NCBI RefSeq assembly: GCF_003030345.1
Contig: NZ_CP028158.1
Coordinates: 3,658,001 to 3,722,000, forward strand
Source of the DNA: Plantactinospora sp. BC1
GTDB lineage: Bacteria > Actinomycetota > Actinomycetes > Mycobacteriales > Micromonosporaceae
DNA: 64,000 bases
Reading direction: 5' to 3'
A program made the position numbers and the translations under genes. This document shows positions 36,340 through 44,328 of the stretch, piece after piece. Numbering within the stretch: the first letter of the stretch is position 1; every line of letters starts with the position of its first letter. The notes under the pieces are model-generated. The model saw nothing but the letters and a program-made list of their open reading frames with translations, was not told the DNA's origin and did not search any database.

Positions 36340-37314
36340 TTATCCCTCGTCCGACGGCGTCGGTCGCGAACCAAGCGGAACCAGGGTCGACCGTCGGGTC
36401 GGTCCGCTCGCGTCAGCGGCCGGGCCGGCGGCCGCCGGAACGGTCGGCACCACCCGGTCGAGCCGGGGCGGCCGCTGCCACCGGTCGACGAGCACCTCGT
36501 CACCGACACCCAGCACGCCCGGCTCCGGCACGGCGTACTTGACGCCGAACGCGATCCCGCCGTCGATCCGCCGGTAGTCGGCGAGGGTACGCAGCGGCTC
36601 CGGGCCGGTCTTCCGCCCGCTGCGCTGCTCGACAGTGGTCACCACGCACCGGCTGGCGAGCTTGGCGAAGGCCAGACCGACGCTGCCCACCGAGATCCGC
36701 CCAGCCAGGTCCTCGGTGTGCGGGACGTCCCAGCCGTCGACCACGATGTTCGGCCGGAACCGGCTCATCGGCACAGGTACGACGCCCCGGCCGAGCAGCC
36801 GTTCGTTGAGCAGATCCAACGTGGACCGGGAGAGCAGGTGCACGGCGGAACCGTCGGCGTACCCGGAGGTGCCGGCGATCTCGCCGTCGGTGACCCGGTC
36901 GTGCTCGGGCGGTACCCGCACCAGCCGGCTCGGCGCGCCGAGCACCTCCGACAGCCATCCGGCGGCCGTCTCCCCCTGGTCGATGCCCTGGTAGCGGGCG
37001 CCGAAGAGCAGCACGTCGCGGCGGGCCGCGTCGAGGTCGACCGCCAGCTCCACGGGATCGGCGCCGGGGGCGCGCAGCGTCAGCCGGGTACCGTCCGGGG
37101 TGATCGCCGGTCGGACCAGCGCCAGCCCGGGGTCCCGGCGCTGGCTGCGGAAGACGCCCTCCGGGTCGACGACCATGAAGCTGCGGTCGTGGGCGAGGCC
37201 GGCCGGGGTCACCTGGCTGCGGGCGACCGGCATGGCGGCGCAGCCCTTGATCGGGTACGTGATCAGTTCTCGGACGACGCCGTGCGGGGCGCGGGACGCG
37301 ACACGGTCGGACAT
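36340..37314 (-). CDS. MOSC-domain protein
   Basis: 324-residue protein with an N-terminal MOSC_N beta-barrel (ELITYPIKGCAAMPVARS, HDRSFMVVDPEG) and a C-terminal MOSC domain (FRPNIVVDGWD near residue 200). MOSC proteins of this two-domain type carry molybdenum cofactor and reduce N-hydroxylated compounds (mARC/YcbX relatives) or move cofactor sulfur. The pocket Cys of sulfurase MOSC domains is plausibly the one in SRCVVTTV. The start is ATG 37314, with a very strong GAGGAGGAG. The leader holds an SAH-riboswitch-like RNA, which is unusual for this family. Confidence 0.88.
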   Translation of the reverse strand: MSDRVASRAPHGVVRELITYPIKGCAAMPVARSQVTPAGLAHDRSFMVVDPEGVFRSQRRDPGLALVRPAITPDGTRLTLRAPGADPVELAVDLDAARRDVLLFGARYQGIDQGETAAGWLSEVLGAPSRLVRVPPEHDRVTDGEIAGTSGYADGSAVHLLSRSTLDLLNERLLGRGVVPVPMSRFRPNIVVDGWDVPHTEDLAGRISVGSVGLAFAKLASRCVVTTVEQRSGRKTGPEPLRTLADYRRIDGGIAFGVKYAVPEPGVLGVGDEVLVDRWQRPPRLDRVVPTVPAAAGPAADASGPTRRSTLVPLGSRPTPSDEG

Positions 37315-37333
37315 CGGCGGCTCCTCCTCGCGG

Positions 37334-37406
37334 AGGCGCCCTTGTCCCGATGGGATGTGGGGGCCGAGCGTGGCGGACACCGGTCCGTCGCAGCGCCTCT
37401 CGACCC
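37334..37406 (-). ncRNA. S-adenosylhomocysteine (SAH) riboswitch-like element
   Basis: On the minus strand the leader of the MOSC gene folds into the SAH-riboswitch layout. P1 is eight pairs (37406-37399 with 37368-37361, one G-U). P2 is CGGAC/GTCCG (37387-37383 with 37378-37374). A small hairpin is TCCC/GGGA (37355-37352 with 37348-37345). A six-pair pseudoknot forms between AGGCGC (37398-37393) and GCGCCT (37339-37334). The conserved GCGCTGC core is present. The 3' core reads CACGCTCG where I recall CAGGCTCG, one mismatch. A promoter-like pair would start transcription at its 5' edge. This was recognised by eye, not by a covariance search. Confidence 0.6.
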
Positions 37407-37416
37407 GACGTCGACC

Positions 37417-37446
37417 AGTCTGCGCAGCACCGCCGCCCGCCGTCAA
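37417..37446 (-). promoter_or_regulatory. Candidate promoter for the MOSC transcript
   Basis: TTGACG (37446-37441) and CAGACT (37422-37417) are separated by 18 bp. They predict a start near 37410, just ahead of P1 of the riboswitch-like element. The -35 hexamer is good and the -10 hexamer is mediocre. Confidence 0.45.
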
Positions 37447-37471
37447 GGCCGATCCGGCCCCGGCCCCCCGG

Positions 37472-38886
37472 TCAGCAGCGGGGAACGCCCGGGACGAATC
37501 CGCTGTGCCCGGTGTTGACGTACGTGTCGGAGACCCAGCGACCGGTGCCGATCCGGTTCCAGACGCTGCTCGTGCCGTAGTAGCCGGTCACCGTCGTGCC
37601 GTTCGTCTGGCAGTAGACGATGACGGCGGCGCCGCTGGCCAGCGAGCCGACGACGGCGTGGCCGGAGCCGGGGCCGGAGCGGACGTTGAGCGAGCCGCTG
37701 GAGGTGCGGACGGTGCCCGGGGCGGTCCCGGTCACCCCGTTGACCAGTTGCATGTAGTAGGTCCAGTTCCAGTTCACCCCGGGGTCGGTGTGGGTGGCGC
37801 CGGGCACCTCGGAGTGCGCGATGATGTGCGCCCGGTCCCTCGGGATGCCGTATTTGCCGGTCAGGTTCCGGGTCAGCGCCGCCGATGCCCGGTACATGCT
37901 GTCGGTGAACCAGCTCGGGTTGTCGACGTACCCCTCGTGCTCGATGCCGATCGACTCGGTGTTGTAGGTCCAGTTGCCGGCGTGCCAGCCGACGTCCTCC
38001 TCCCGGACCGACTGCGTGACGGCGCCGTCTGAGGAGCGGAACGTGTAGTGGGCGCTCACCCGGGAGGCCGGGTTCTGGTACCAGCTGATCGAGCCGGCGT
38101 AGGAGCCCTGGGTGACGTGGATGACCACGTAGTTGATCCGGTACTGGGTGGGCGGCTGGCCACCGTGTAGTTGCCGGAGTAGGCCGGCACCCAGGCGGCC
38201 GGCCCGTAGTCGGTGCTCATCGTGCCGACGTCACCGCTGGCCCGGTCGGCCGAGCCGACCGCCGGCACCCCGGCCAGCGGCCCGCGTCGCGGTGCCACCG
38301 GTCGGCCGGCGACGACGACCCCGGCGGGTGAGCTGAAACCGGCGCCGAGCAGGTCGTAGACGGCGTCGCCGTAGAGTCGGGCGACGCGCGGGTCGGTGGC
38401 ACCGCCGTACCGGACCACCGGGGCGTACCAGGAGGCGAGGTCGGCGCGCTGGGTCGCGGTCAGGCCGGCGTCGTCGGCGTACGACCGCAGCACCGCCGCC
38501 GCGCCGACGACGTTGGCGGCGGAGTCGGTACGCAGTACGGCCCGGTCGAGCCCGGTGAGCCGGGCCGCCTCGTCCAGGCTGCGTACGGTCGGGTTGCTGG
38601 TCAGGTGCATGACGCCGTAGCCGCCGGAGGCGCTCGGCGCTCCGGCGTGCCCGTCGAGGCGGGTTTCGGCCTGGCCGAGGGCGGCGAGCAGGTCCCGTGG
38701 GACGTCGTAGCGGGCCGCCGCGGTGGCGAGGGCTGCGGCGAGCGGGCTGGGCTGGCCGATGGCGCTGGTCGAGGGGGCGGTGTCCGGGGCGGCGTAGCCG
38801 GGCTGGCCGGTCAGACCGACCGCGAGTGCGAGGCTGGCGGCACCGAGCAGCGGGGCGAGTCGGCCTCGACGGATCCGAGCAGTCAC
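37472..38886 (-). pseudogene. Secreted N-acetylmuramoyl-L-alanine amidase, frameshifted
   Basis: Cell-wall amidase cleaving the muramoyl-alanine bond. The 5' part encodes a signal peptide, then a helical domain with SGGYGVMHL resembling lytic-transglycosylase-like folds, and a linker ending GNYTVASRPP. The Amidase_2 domain (VIHVTQGSYAGS, IGIEHEGY, HSEVPGATHTDPG) and a C-terminal SH3-like domain (SGSLNVRSGPG) continue in the -1 frame. The break lies near 38146-38151, in a C-rich run (CGCCCACCCAG). One extra C would restore a continuous protein reading RPPQYRINYVVIHV. The start is GTG 38886, with AAAGGAG at good spacing. It is a real mutation, a sequence error or, less likely, programmed slippage. 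Confidence 0.8.
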
Positions 38887-39059
38887 GGTCACTCCTTTCC
38901 AGAGTGAGCGAAATGTCCCGGGGCGGGGGTTGGTGGCCGTACGGTATCCGCCGACGATCGTCTATGTCGAGACCTTGCAAGTTAACAACGCGGATTGAAG
39001 GAAATTTTTACGCCGGGCATAGATCGGCCCTGCCGACCAGTGCCGGGCGGACTCCTAGA
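38887..39059. other. Upstream region of the amidase gene
   Basis: An unusually AT-rich patch (38980-39015, containing GTTAACAAC and GGAAATTTTTACG) lies upstream of the amidase start. It probably contains the promoter; no single hexamer pair stands out. No gene is seen. Confidence 0.4.
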
Positions 39060-39581
39060 TCACTGCGGGTCGGGGGTGCCGTGCTCCCAGACACACGGCG
39101 AACTGCCGATCAGATAGATGTCGACCGAGCCCGGCGCGCGGTTGTAGACGGTGACGCTGACCCGGTAGCCGTCGGCCGGGTCCTCGACGCTCAGCCGGGG
39201 ATCGCTGCGGTCCCGCAGGTCGTTGAGCACCTTGTAGTCGCGCTGCTGCCAGTAGTCGGCCAGTTTGGGCAGCGCCTGGTCGGCCGGCCAGTTCGCCGGG
39301 AAGACCACCTCGTACTGCTGCTCCACGAAGATCCGGCCGGCCGGGCCGCCGTCGGTCGGGTCGTCGCACGGCAGCGTGCCACGCTCGCCGAACGGCTTCA
39401 GCTCGGCGCCGGGCGGGAGCTGCGCATGCGCCTCCCGCAGGATCTCCTCGACCCGCTGGCCCGCCTGTACGGCGGTGACGGTGGGCTGCACGTCCTCGTC
39501 TCCTCCACATGCCGATGTCGCCAGGCCGGCCGCCAACAGGACCGCCGCGAGTATCCCGCCGCGCCAACCCCGGACGCCCAT
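39060..39581 (-). CDS. Lipoprotein coupled to the DUF1023 gene
   Basis: 173-residue lipoprotein. The signal peptide ends in lipobox TSAC with Cys25, followed by GGDEDVQ. The mature part is a single mixed alpha/beta domain with two Cys (LPCDDP and SSPCVWE) likely to pair. Its ATG shares a base with the stop of the DUF1023 hydrolase gene (TGATG), so the products are made together. It could be a surface partner or an immunity-type protein for that hydrolase (inference). The family is not recognised. Confidence 0.75.
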   Translation of the reverse strand: MGVRGWRGGILAAVLLAAGLATSACGGDEDVQPTVTAVQAGQRVEEILREAHAQLPPGAELKPFGERGTLPCDDPTDGGPAGRIFVEQQYEVVFPANWPADQALPKLADYWQQRDYKVLNDLRDRSDPRLSVEDPADGYRVSVTVYNRAPGSVDIYLIGSSPCVWEHGTPDPQ

Positions 39582-41218
39582 CAGCTGACCTTGCCGTTCT
39601 GCCCGGTCACGATGTACGCGATGTTCTCCCGGGCCAGGTTCCCGTCGTCCCAGTACGCCGAGTGCGTCGCGCCCTCGTCGTCCGGGTTGCCGGGATCGCT
39701 GGTGAAGACCCGGCCGCCGAAGTCCTCCCGGGTCGGGTCGTTGCCGTGCGCGAGGTCCCAGTCGGGCACCCGCCGGATGATGTCGTGTTCGGCCCGGCTC
39801 GCCCACACCTCGTTCGCGGGGACGCCCTTCAGCTCCGTCGCCGAGTTGGTGTCCACCCCGGGCGAGCCGACGAAGACCACGGCGTCGGCGTTGATCCCGG
39901 CGCCGGTGGCGGCGTGACCGATCACCGTCGAACCGTAGCTGTGCCCGAGGACGACGTTGCGGGACGGCTCGCCGTCGTGGGTGGCCCGCAGGCCGTTCTG
40001 GAACTGGTTGAGTTCCGGCCCACCGCTCTCGGCGGAGCCGTCGAAGGGCGCGTTCCAGGCGATCGAGTCCGGCGCGTCGTAGCCGAGCCAGAGCAGCGAG
40101 GCCGTCTCCTGGCTCGGGTCGACCCGCTTGGCGTCCAGGGCCATCCGGTCGGCCCGGTCGATGTCACCGCCCACCTTGGACAGTTCGGCGCCGGTGCCGG
40201 GAACGTAGGTCAGGACGTTGTCGGCGGCGTCCGGGTTGCCGACCGAGACGATCGCCCGGCCGTCGTCGGCGGTGGAGAGCCCGATCAGGTACGCCCGCGG
40301 CTTGCCCGGATCCTCCAGCCGGTCGTCGATCTTGTTGAGCCCGCGCAGGTTGCCGTCGATCCGCTCCCGCTCTTCCTTGATCTTCTCCAGCTCCGCCAGC
40401 GCCGCTCCGGCCGGGTTGCCGGCGTCGGGATAGAGTTCCGCCCCGCGCCCCTGCTCGACCATGGCCCGGATGTGCGCCTCCCGGGCGTCCAGGTCGGCCC
40501 GGCGCTGGGTGAGCCCGTCCAGGTCGCGGTCCAGCACGATCCGGTTGGCGATGTCCCGGCTCGCCACCGGCACCCCGTCGAGGGAGCCGATCAGCTCTGG
40601 GTACTCCGACATGACGTACCGGCGCTGGGCCGGGGAGAGCGAGTCCCACCACTTCTTCACGTCGGCCGGATCGGTGCCCTTGGCCGGCACGCTCGCCCTG
40701 TCCACCTTGGCCGACGGGGTGCCGGAGGCGGTCGCGGTGTTCTCCGCGATCGCCTTCGCGGTCCGCGCGTCCAGCTCGGCGGCCTCCTTGAGCAGCGCGT
40801 CCCGCTGCCACACCAGGCTGGACATGGAGCGCGCGGTCGACTCGTTGGCGTGTGCCGGGTCCATCGTCATCGACCCGTCCGGGTTGATGGTGACGTGCGC
40901 GGCCCGGCCCTGCTCGACCAGCTCCTCGGCCCGGACGCGCAGCTCGGCGACGTCGGTACCGTGCTGGGCGAGGGCCTGGGCGATCAGCAGGATCGGCGGG
41001 AAGGCGGAGTCGAGCTCCTTGCGTAGCGCGTCGCAGTGCGCACCCGCCGCCTGGGACGCCGACCCGGACTCCCAGACGTCCGGCAGCCGCCGCGTCGAGA
41101 GCGCCAGCGCGTCCGCGCGTTCGTCGGTCGACCTGCCGAGCCGGTCCCAGCCGGCGGCGGCCTTCCGCCACGCTTCCGGGTCGGCCTTCAGCACCATCTC
41201 GAACGTCAGCCCCGGCAC
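39581..41218 (-). CDS. WXG-type N terminus fused to DUF1023 alpha/beta hydrolase
   Basis: 545-residue protein. The N-terminal 130 residues are helical with a WxG turn (LPDVWESGSASQAAG near residue 49), as in type VII secretion substrates. A coiled-coil middle follows (LDAREAHIRAMVEQG). The C-terminal alpha/beta hydrolase of the DUF1023 family has the nucleophile elbow GHSYGS, an acid within FVGSPGVD and a distal His (DEGATHSAYW). GTG 41218 is chosen, with GAGGAG at 41229-41224. The WXG100 gene lies 52 bp upstream, forming an operon. It is probably exported or surface-associated; the substrate is unknown. Confidence 0.85.
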   Translation of the reverse strand: MPGLTFEMVLKADPEAWRKAAAGWDRLGRSTDERADALALSTRRLPDVWESGSASQAAGAHCDALRKELDSAFPPILLIAQALAQHGTDVAELRVRAEELVEQGRAAHVTINPDGSMTMDPAHANESTARSMSSLVWQRDALLKEAAELDARTAKAIAENTATASGTPSAKVDRASVPAKGTDPADVKKWWDSLSPAQRRYVMSEYPELIGSLDGVPVASRDIANRIVLDRDLDGLTQRRADLDAREAHIRAMVEQGRGAELYPDAGNPAGAALAELEKIKEERERIDGNLRGLNKIDDRLEDPGKPRAYLIGLSTADDGRAIVSVGNPDAADNVLTYVPGTGAELSKVGGDIDRADRMALDAKRVDPSQETASLLWLGYDAPDSIAWNAPFDGSAESGGPELNQFQNGLRATHDGEPSRNVVLGHSYGSTVIGHAATGAGINADAVVFVGSPGVDTNSATELKGVPANEVWASRAEHDIIRRVPDWDLAHGNDPTREDFGGRVFTSDPGNPDDEGATHSAYWDDGNLARENIAYIVTGQNGKVS

Positions 41219-41270
41219 GACGTCTCCTCGCCGCACCCGGCCGGAGCCGCGCGCCAGTCGTATCGCACGC

Positions 41271-41582
41271 TCATTCCGCGCGCAGCCCGCCGTGCCGCTG
41301 CCCGGCGCGCTGGTCGGAGCCCTGGTAGTTGTTGGCGGAATCGATCAAGGACTGTCCGGCCGCCTCGGTCCGGCCGCCGAGGCCGTTGAGATAGCCCTCC
41401 CAGCCGTCCGAGGCTCTGGTCGTCGCGTCCAGAGTGGCCCAGCCGTTCGCCCCGGGCCCGCCCGGGGGGACGAGCTGCCCCTGGACCGCCGTGACGATGC
41501 GTTTGAGTTCGGCGCCGTGGCCGACGATCTCGCCACCCAACGTCCGCAACCCGGGCACGTTCACCCGAACCGGCTGCGCCAT
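41271..41582 (-). CDS. WXG100-like small protein
   Basis: 103-residue, mostly helical protein with Trp61-Glu-Gly63 (the WxG motif) between two helices. The length is typical of ESAT-6/CFP-10-type partners of type VII secretion. ATG 41582 is preferred over the GTG at 41585 because of the GGGGAGGC ribosome-binding site. It is the first gene of a three-gene operon with the DUF1023 hydrolase and the lipoprotein. No ESX secretion machinery (EccC and others) is in the window. Confidence 0.72.
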   Translation of the reverse strand: MAQPVRVNVPGLRTLGGEIVGHGAELKRIVTAVQGQLVPPGGPGANGWATLDATTRASDGWEGYLNGLGGRTEAAGQSLIDSANNYQGSDQRAGQRHGGLRAE

Positions 41583-41608
41583 CACGCCTCCCCGTCACAC
41601 CTAGGGGG

Positions 41609-41893
41609 CTACCACCCGGCCGACCGGGCCCCGTTGGGGAAGCAATATACCAACGTCGAGCCCTCCCGGCGGACCTTCCCGAGCGCACGCCCGGCCCCCC
41701 GCGACGCCGCGTCAGCGGGCCTGTCCCGGTGCCCGATCACGGTGTGCGGGATGTTCTCCCGGGCCCGGTTTCCCGGGTCCGAGTACGCCGAGTGGGTCGC
41801 CCGTCGGTCGTCCGGGTCGCGTGGGTCGCTGCGGAACAGCCGCCCGCCGAATCCCGGCTCGATCAGCCCTTGTCGACGGTCCGCACCCGACAT
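41609..41893 (-). pseudogene. Relic of a DUF1023-protein C terminus
   Basis: This short frame aligns with the extreme C terminus of the intact DUF1023 protein: FGGRLFRSDPRDPDDRRATHSAY then ARENIPHTVIG, against FGGRVFTSDPGNPDDEGATHSAY then ARENIAYIVTG. Only about 50 residues are conserved. The hydrolase core is missing and the following sequence is unrelated. It lies immediately upstream of the WXG100 gene, so it is a remnant of a second copy of this operon type. Confidence 0.75.
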
Positions 41894-42052
41894 GCGACCG
41901 CACCGGCTGTCCCGGGCGGATCGAGGCCGTCCGGCAGACCGGTGCGGGCGGAACGGGCCGGCTCGTCGGCCGGCAGGAGGGACGATCGGGAACGGTACGC
42001 GCGGTTCCGGCCGGTGGCCGGGAGCTGGCCGCTCACGCGGCTCCGCGCTGGG

Positions 42053-42151
42053 TCACTGGCGGGTGTCCATCGACGTCTGGAGCGCGCGGCGAACCTGCTC
42101 GCGGGCCTCGTCGGTGCTCTCCGGCTTGGGCTTGGTCGGCTTGGCGGCCAT
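42053..42151 (-). CDS. Possible 32-residue protein
   Basis: A very short frame encodes 32 residues: Lys/Pro-rich at the start (MAAKPTKPKPESTDEAR) and then one amphipathic helix ending MDTRQ. It has an excellent Shine-Dalgarno (GGAAGGAG, 8 nt upstream of the ATG) in a stretch otherwise empty of genes. It is probably real, but size and lack of recognised homology keep confidence low. Confidence 0.45.
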   Translation of the reverse strand: MAAKPTKPKPESTDEAREQVRRALQTSMDTRQ

Positions 42152-42576
42152 GGCGTGGCTCCTTCCAGGGCGGGTGGCACCGCAGGGCGCGGGTCCACCC
42201 CGACAGGGGTCCTGCTGATCGGCCGGGACGGCGGGTCCGGGATCTTCCGGACGAGGCGGCCGGGACGGCGTGACGCCCCGGGTCGGTTGACCCTGGGAGG
42301 CAGGCGATCTGCGACGGGTTGCCACACCCGGTCACGGGTGGGACGGGTGCGACCACAACCCTAGGTATCGTTCAGTTCCGTTACCCAAGCTATCGTTCAG
42401 GTCCACATCCTGCGCAGCATTCCCGTCATTCGGGACAGCGGGAACCGTCAGATCTCGGCTGCTCCCCTGGTCGGCACGGCTCCGGCCAGCTCGGCCGGTG
42501 CGGCGCTCGATGGGGTCGGTGAGGATCGGACGGCGGCGGTGCTCAGCGGGCGGCGGCACTCGGCGGGCGGTGGTGC
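42152..42576. other. Gene-free stretch with short direct repeats
   Basis: No convincing gene is visible. It contains two copies of TATCGTTCAG (42366-42375 and 42391-42400) set 25 bp apart in an AT-richer patch. Further right lies a 17-bp tandem array running into the stop codon of the next gene. Confidence 0.5.
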
Positions 42577-42587
42577 TCAGCGGGCGA
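42538..42587. repeat. Three 17-bp tandem copies across the stop codon of the DUF6186-like gene
   Basis: Units start at 42538, 42555 and 42572 (GGTGCTCAGCGGGCGG-type, the middle copy with three changes). The right-hand unit contains the TGA stop (42579-42577) and final codons of the minus-strand gene. The other two lie downstream of it. Confidence 0.8.
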
Positions 42588-42786
42588 AGAAGTGCCAGCC
42601 CATCCACCACCAGAAGCCGAACAGGGCGATCCGGCCGACCGGTACCGGACCGACCTCGTAGCGCATCACGTAGGCGCAGACGTCGCCGAAGGTGGGAATC
42701 CGGGACCCCTCCCGGCGGGCGGCCCACTCGACCACCACGAAGAGCAGCAGCGCCACGGTGAACCCGGCGATCGCGACGTACCTCAT
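42577..42786 (-). CDS. Small membrane protein (DUF6186-like)
   Basis: 69-residue protein with an N-terminal membrane helix (AIAGFTVALLLFVVVEWAA) and a second at the C terminus (ALFGFWWWMGWHFF). The pattern RREGSRIPTFGD between them, and the WWWxGWHFFAR end, resemble a small actinobacterial membrane family I know as DUF6186. Its ATG overlaps the stop of the upstream membrane gene (ATGA). Function unknown. Confidence 0.75.
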   Translation of the reverse strand: MRYVAIAGFTVALLLFVVVEWAARREGSRIPTFGDVCAYVMRYEVGPVPVGRIALFGFWWWMGWHFFAR

Positions 42787-43190
42787 CGACGCACCAACCC
42801 CCAGAACGCGGAGAGCCACGCGAAGTAGCCGACCGAGCGGACCAGCGAGTCGTCCAGCAGCGGGTCGGCGATCTTGGAAAAGGTCGGGAAGTCGTCCCGG
42901 GAACCGAGCATGAAGGTGCTGGCCTCGAAGACCCCGAAGACGAGTACGGGGAGCAGCCACCACGCCGCGCCGGAGCGCAGCCGGTGCGGTACGGGTCGCC
43001 GGGGCACCCGGTTGGAGAGCCCCAGCCACACCAGCGCGCCGCCGGTGCCGATGGCGTAGATGTTCGCCTGCGTCGAGAACGACGGGAACTGACCGCCGAT
43101 CAGGGACAGAACGGTGAGGGTCGGAACCGTGACGACCGGTCGGTCCCAGGCCCGGGGCACATCCGCAGAGAGCTCCGGCTGCTGTTCCAT
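42783..43190 (-). CDS. Small polytopic membrane protein (unknown)
   Basis: 135-residue protein with about three hydrophobic segments (VPTLTVLSLIGG; YAIGTGGALVWLGL; WWLLPVLVFGVFEAS), and charged loops containing RVPRRPVPHRLRSG. The start is ATG 43190. It is coupled to the downstream 69-residue protein, so the two probably act together. It lies 52 bp downstream of the DHH phosphoesterase gene on the same strand. No family recognised. Confidence 0.75.
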   Translation of the reverse strand: MEQQPELSADVPRAWDRPVVTVPTLTVLSLIGGQFPSFSTQANIYAIGTGGALVWLGLSNRVPRRPVPHRLRSGAAWWLLPVLVFGVFEASTFMLGSRDDFPTFSKIADPLLDDSLVRSVGYFAWLSAFWGLVRR

Positions 43191-43242
43191 GAACCGATTG
43201 TCCCCGGGCCATCGCCCGGCGGAAAGCACGACGCCGTTCCCG

Positions 43243-44328
43243 TTACTCCAGATCTGGCTGCCCGGCCGGGGGTTGCGCGCCCTCGGCCTCGCCCCGGGCC
43301 AACTCGGCCCGGATCGCGTCGACCACCTCGGGCGCCGAGCCGTAGCCGGTGAACCCGGCCGCCAGCCGGTGCCCGCCCCCGCCCAGCGCCACCGCCACCC
43401 GGCTCACGTCGCTGGCGCCCTTGCTGCGCATGGAGACCGCCCACTCCGCCTCGGCGACCTGCTTGAGCACGCAGCTCACGTCCGCCTCGGCGGTGCAGCG
43501 CACCGAGTCGATCAGCGGCTCCAGGGTGTACGGGCGCTGCCCGTGCCGCTTCAGGTCGTCGAGGGTCGCGTACGTCCAGACCAGCCCCAGCCCACCGGCG
43601 GCCAACGGCTCCAACCGGGTACGCCCGAGCACGTCACCGTAGAGCCGGACCGCGCCGAACGGCCGGGTGTCGAAGATCCGCCGGGAGATCTCCCCGGGGC
43701 GGATGCCGGTGGCCAGCAGCCGGGCGGCCATCTCGTGCACCGCCGGGGTGGTCATGTCGAACCGGAACGAGCCGGTGTCGGTGGCGAGCGCGATGTAGAG
43801 GCACTCGGCGATCCCGGCGTCCAGCGGCACACCGAGCCGGACCAGCAGCTTCTCCACCACCACGGAGGTGGCGGCGGCGTCCGGGTCGACCAGGTGGATC
43901 CCGCCGAACCGGGTGTTCGAGGCGTGGTGGTCCAGCACGACGGCGGTCTCGGCCCGGTCCAGCCGGTCGGCCAGGTCGCCGAGCCGGGAGACGGCGGCGA
44001 CGTCGAAGCAGATCACCAGGTCCGGATCCGGGTCGGCCTCGGTCGCCGGGACGAGCAGGTCGAGGCCGGGCATCGCCTGGAGCGGCTCCGGCACCTCCGG
44101 ACGCCCGGGGAAGGTGGCCTGGAGCTGCCGTACGCCGAGCCGGCGCAGCCCGAGCCCGAAGCCGAGCATGCTGCCCAGCGCGTCGCCGTCGGGGTTGACG
44201 TGGCAGATCAGCAGTATCCGGCCGTCGGCGGGGAGCCGGGTGATGGCGGAGACCGCCGCCGCCCACTCCGCCTCGGTCGGCCCTCCGGCGGCCGGCTGGG
44301 AAACGTCGGTGAGCAGTGCCCCGCTCAC
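43243..44328 (-). CDS. DHH-family phosphoesterase (NrnA-like)
   Basis: 361-residue cytoplasmic phosphoesterase of the DHH/DHHA1 family. Actinobacterial members at this locus degrade short oligoribonucleotides, pAp or cyclic di-AMP-derived dinucleotides. Motifs: HVNPDGDALGS (motif I), Asp in VICFDVA, the DHH triad in VLDHHASN, Asp in LATDTGSFRF, and the DHHA1 GGGGHRLAAGF end. GTG 44328 overlaps the rbfA stop (GTGA), giving strict coupling to rbfA. Confidence 0.93.
   Translation of the reverse strand: MSGALLTDVSQPAAGGPTEAEWAAAVSAITRLPADGRILLICHVNPDGDALGSMLGFGLGLRRLGVRQLQATFPGRPEVPEPLQAMPGLDLLVPATEADPDPDLVICFDVAAVSRLGDLADRLDRAETAVVLDHHASNTRFGGIHLVDPDAAATSVVVEKLLVRLGVPLDAGIAECLYIALATDTGSFRFDMTTPAVHEMAARLLATGIRPGEISRRIFDTRPFGAVRLYGDVLGRTRLEPLAAGGLGLVWTYATLDDLKRHGQRPYTLEPLIDSVRCTAEADVSCVLKQVAEAEWAVSMRSKGASDVSRVAVALGGGGHRLAAGFTGYGSAPEVVDAIRAELARGEAEGAQPPAGQPDLE

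Noticed and set aside
37321-37446. SAM-I, cobalamin or molybdenum-cofactor riboswitch upstream of MOSC
   Set aside because: The required conserved cores were not found. The GCGCTGC core with a six-pair pseudoknot fits the SAH class better.
38140-38156. Programmed -1 ribosomal frameshift in the amidase
   Set aside because: The C-rich site is not a canonical X-XXY-YYZ slippery heptamer and no strong downstream structure was evident. A mutation or sequence error is simpler.
39060-41582. Complete ESX/type VII secretion locus
   Set aside because: Only substrate-like genes are present; no EccB, EccC, EccD or mycosin homologue is seen in the window.
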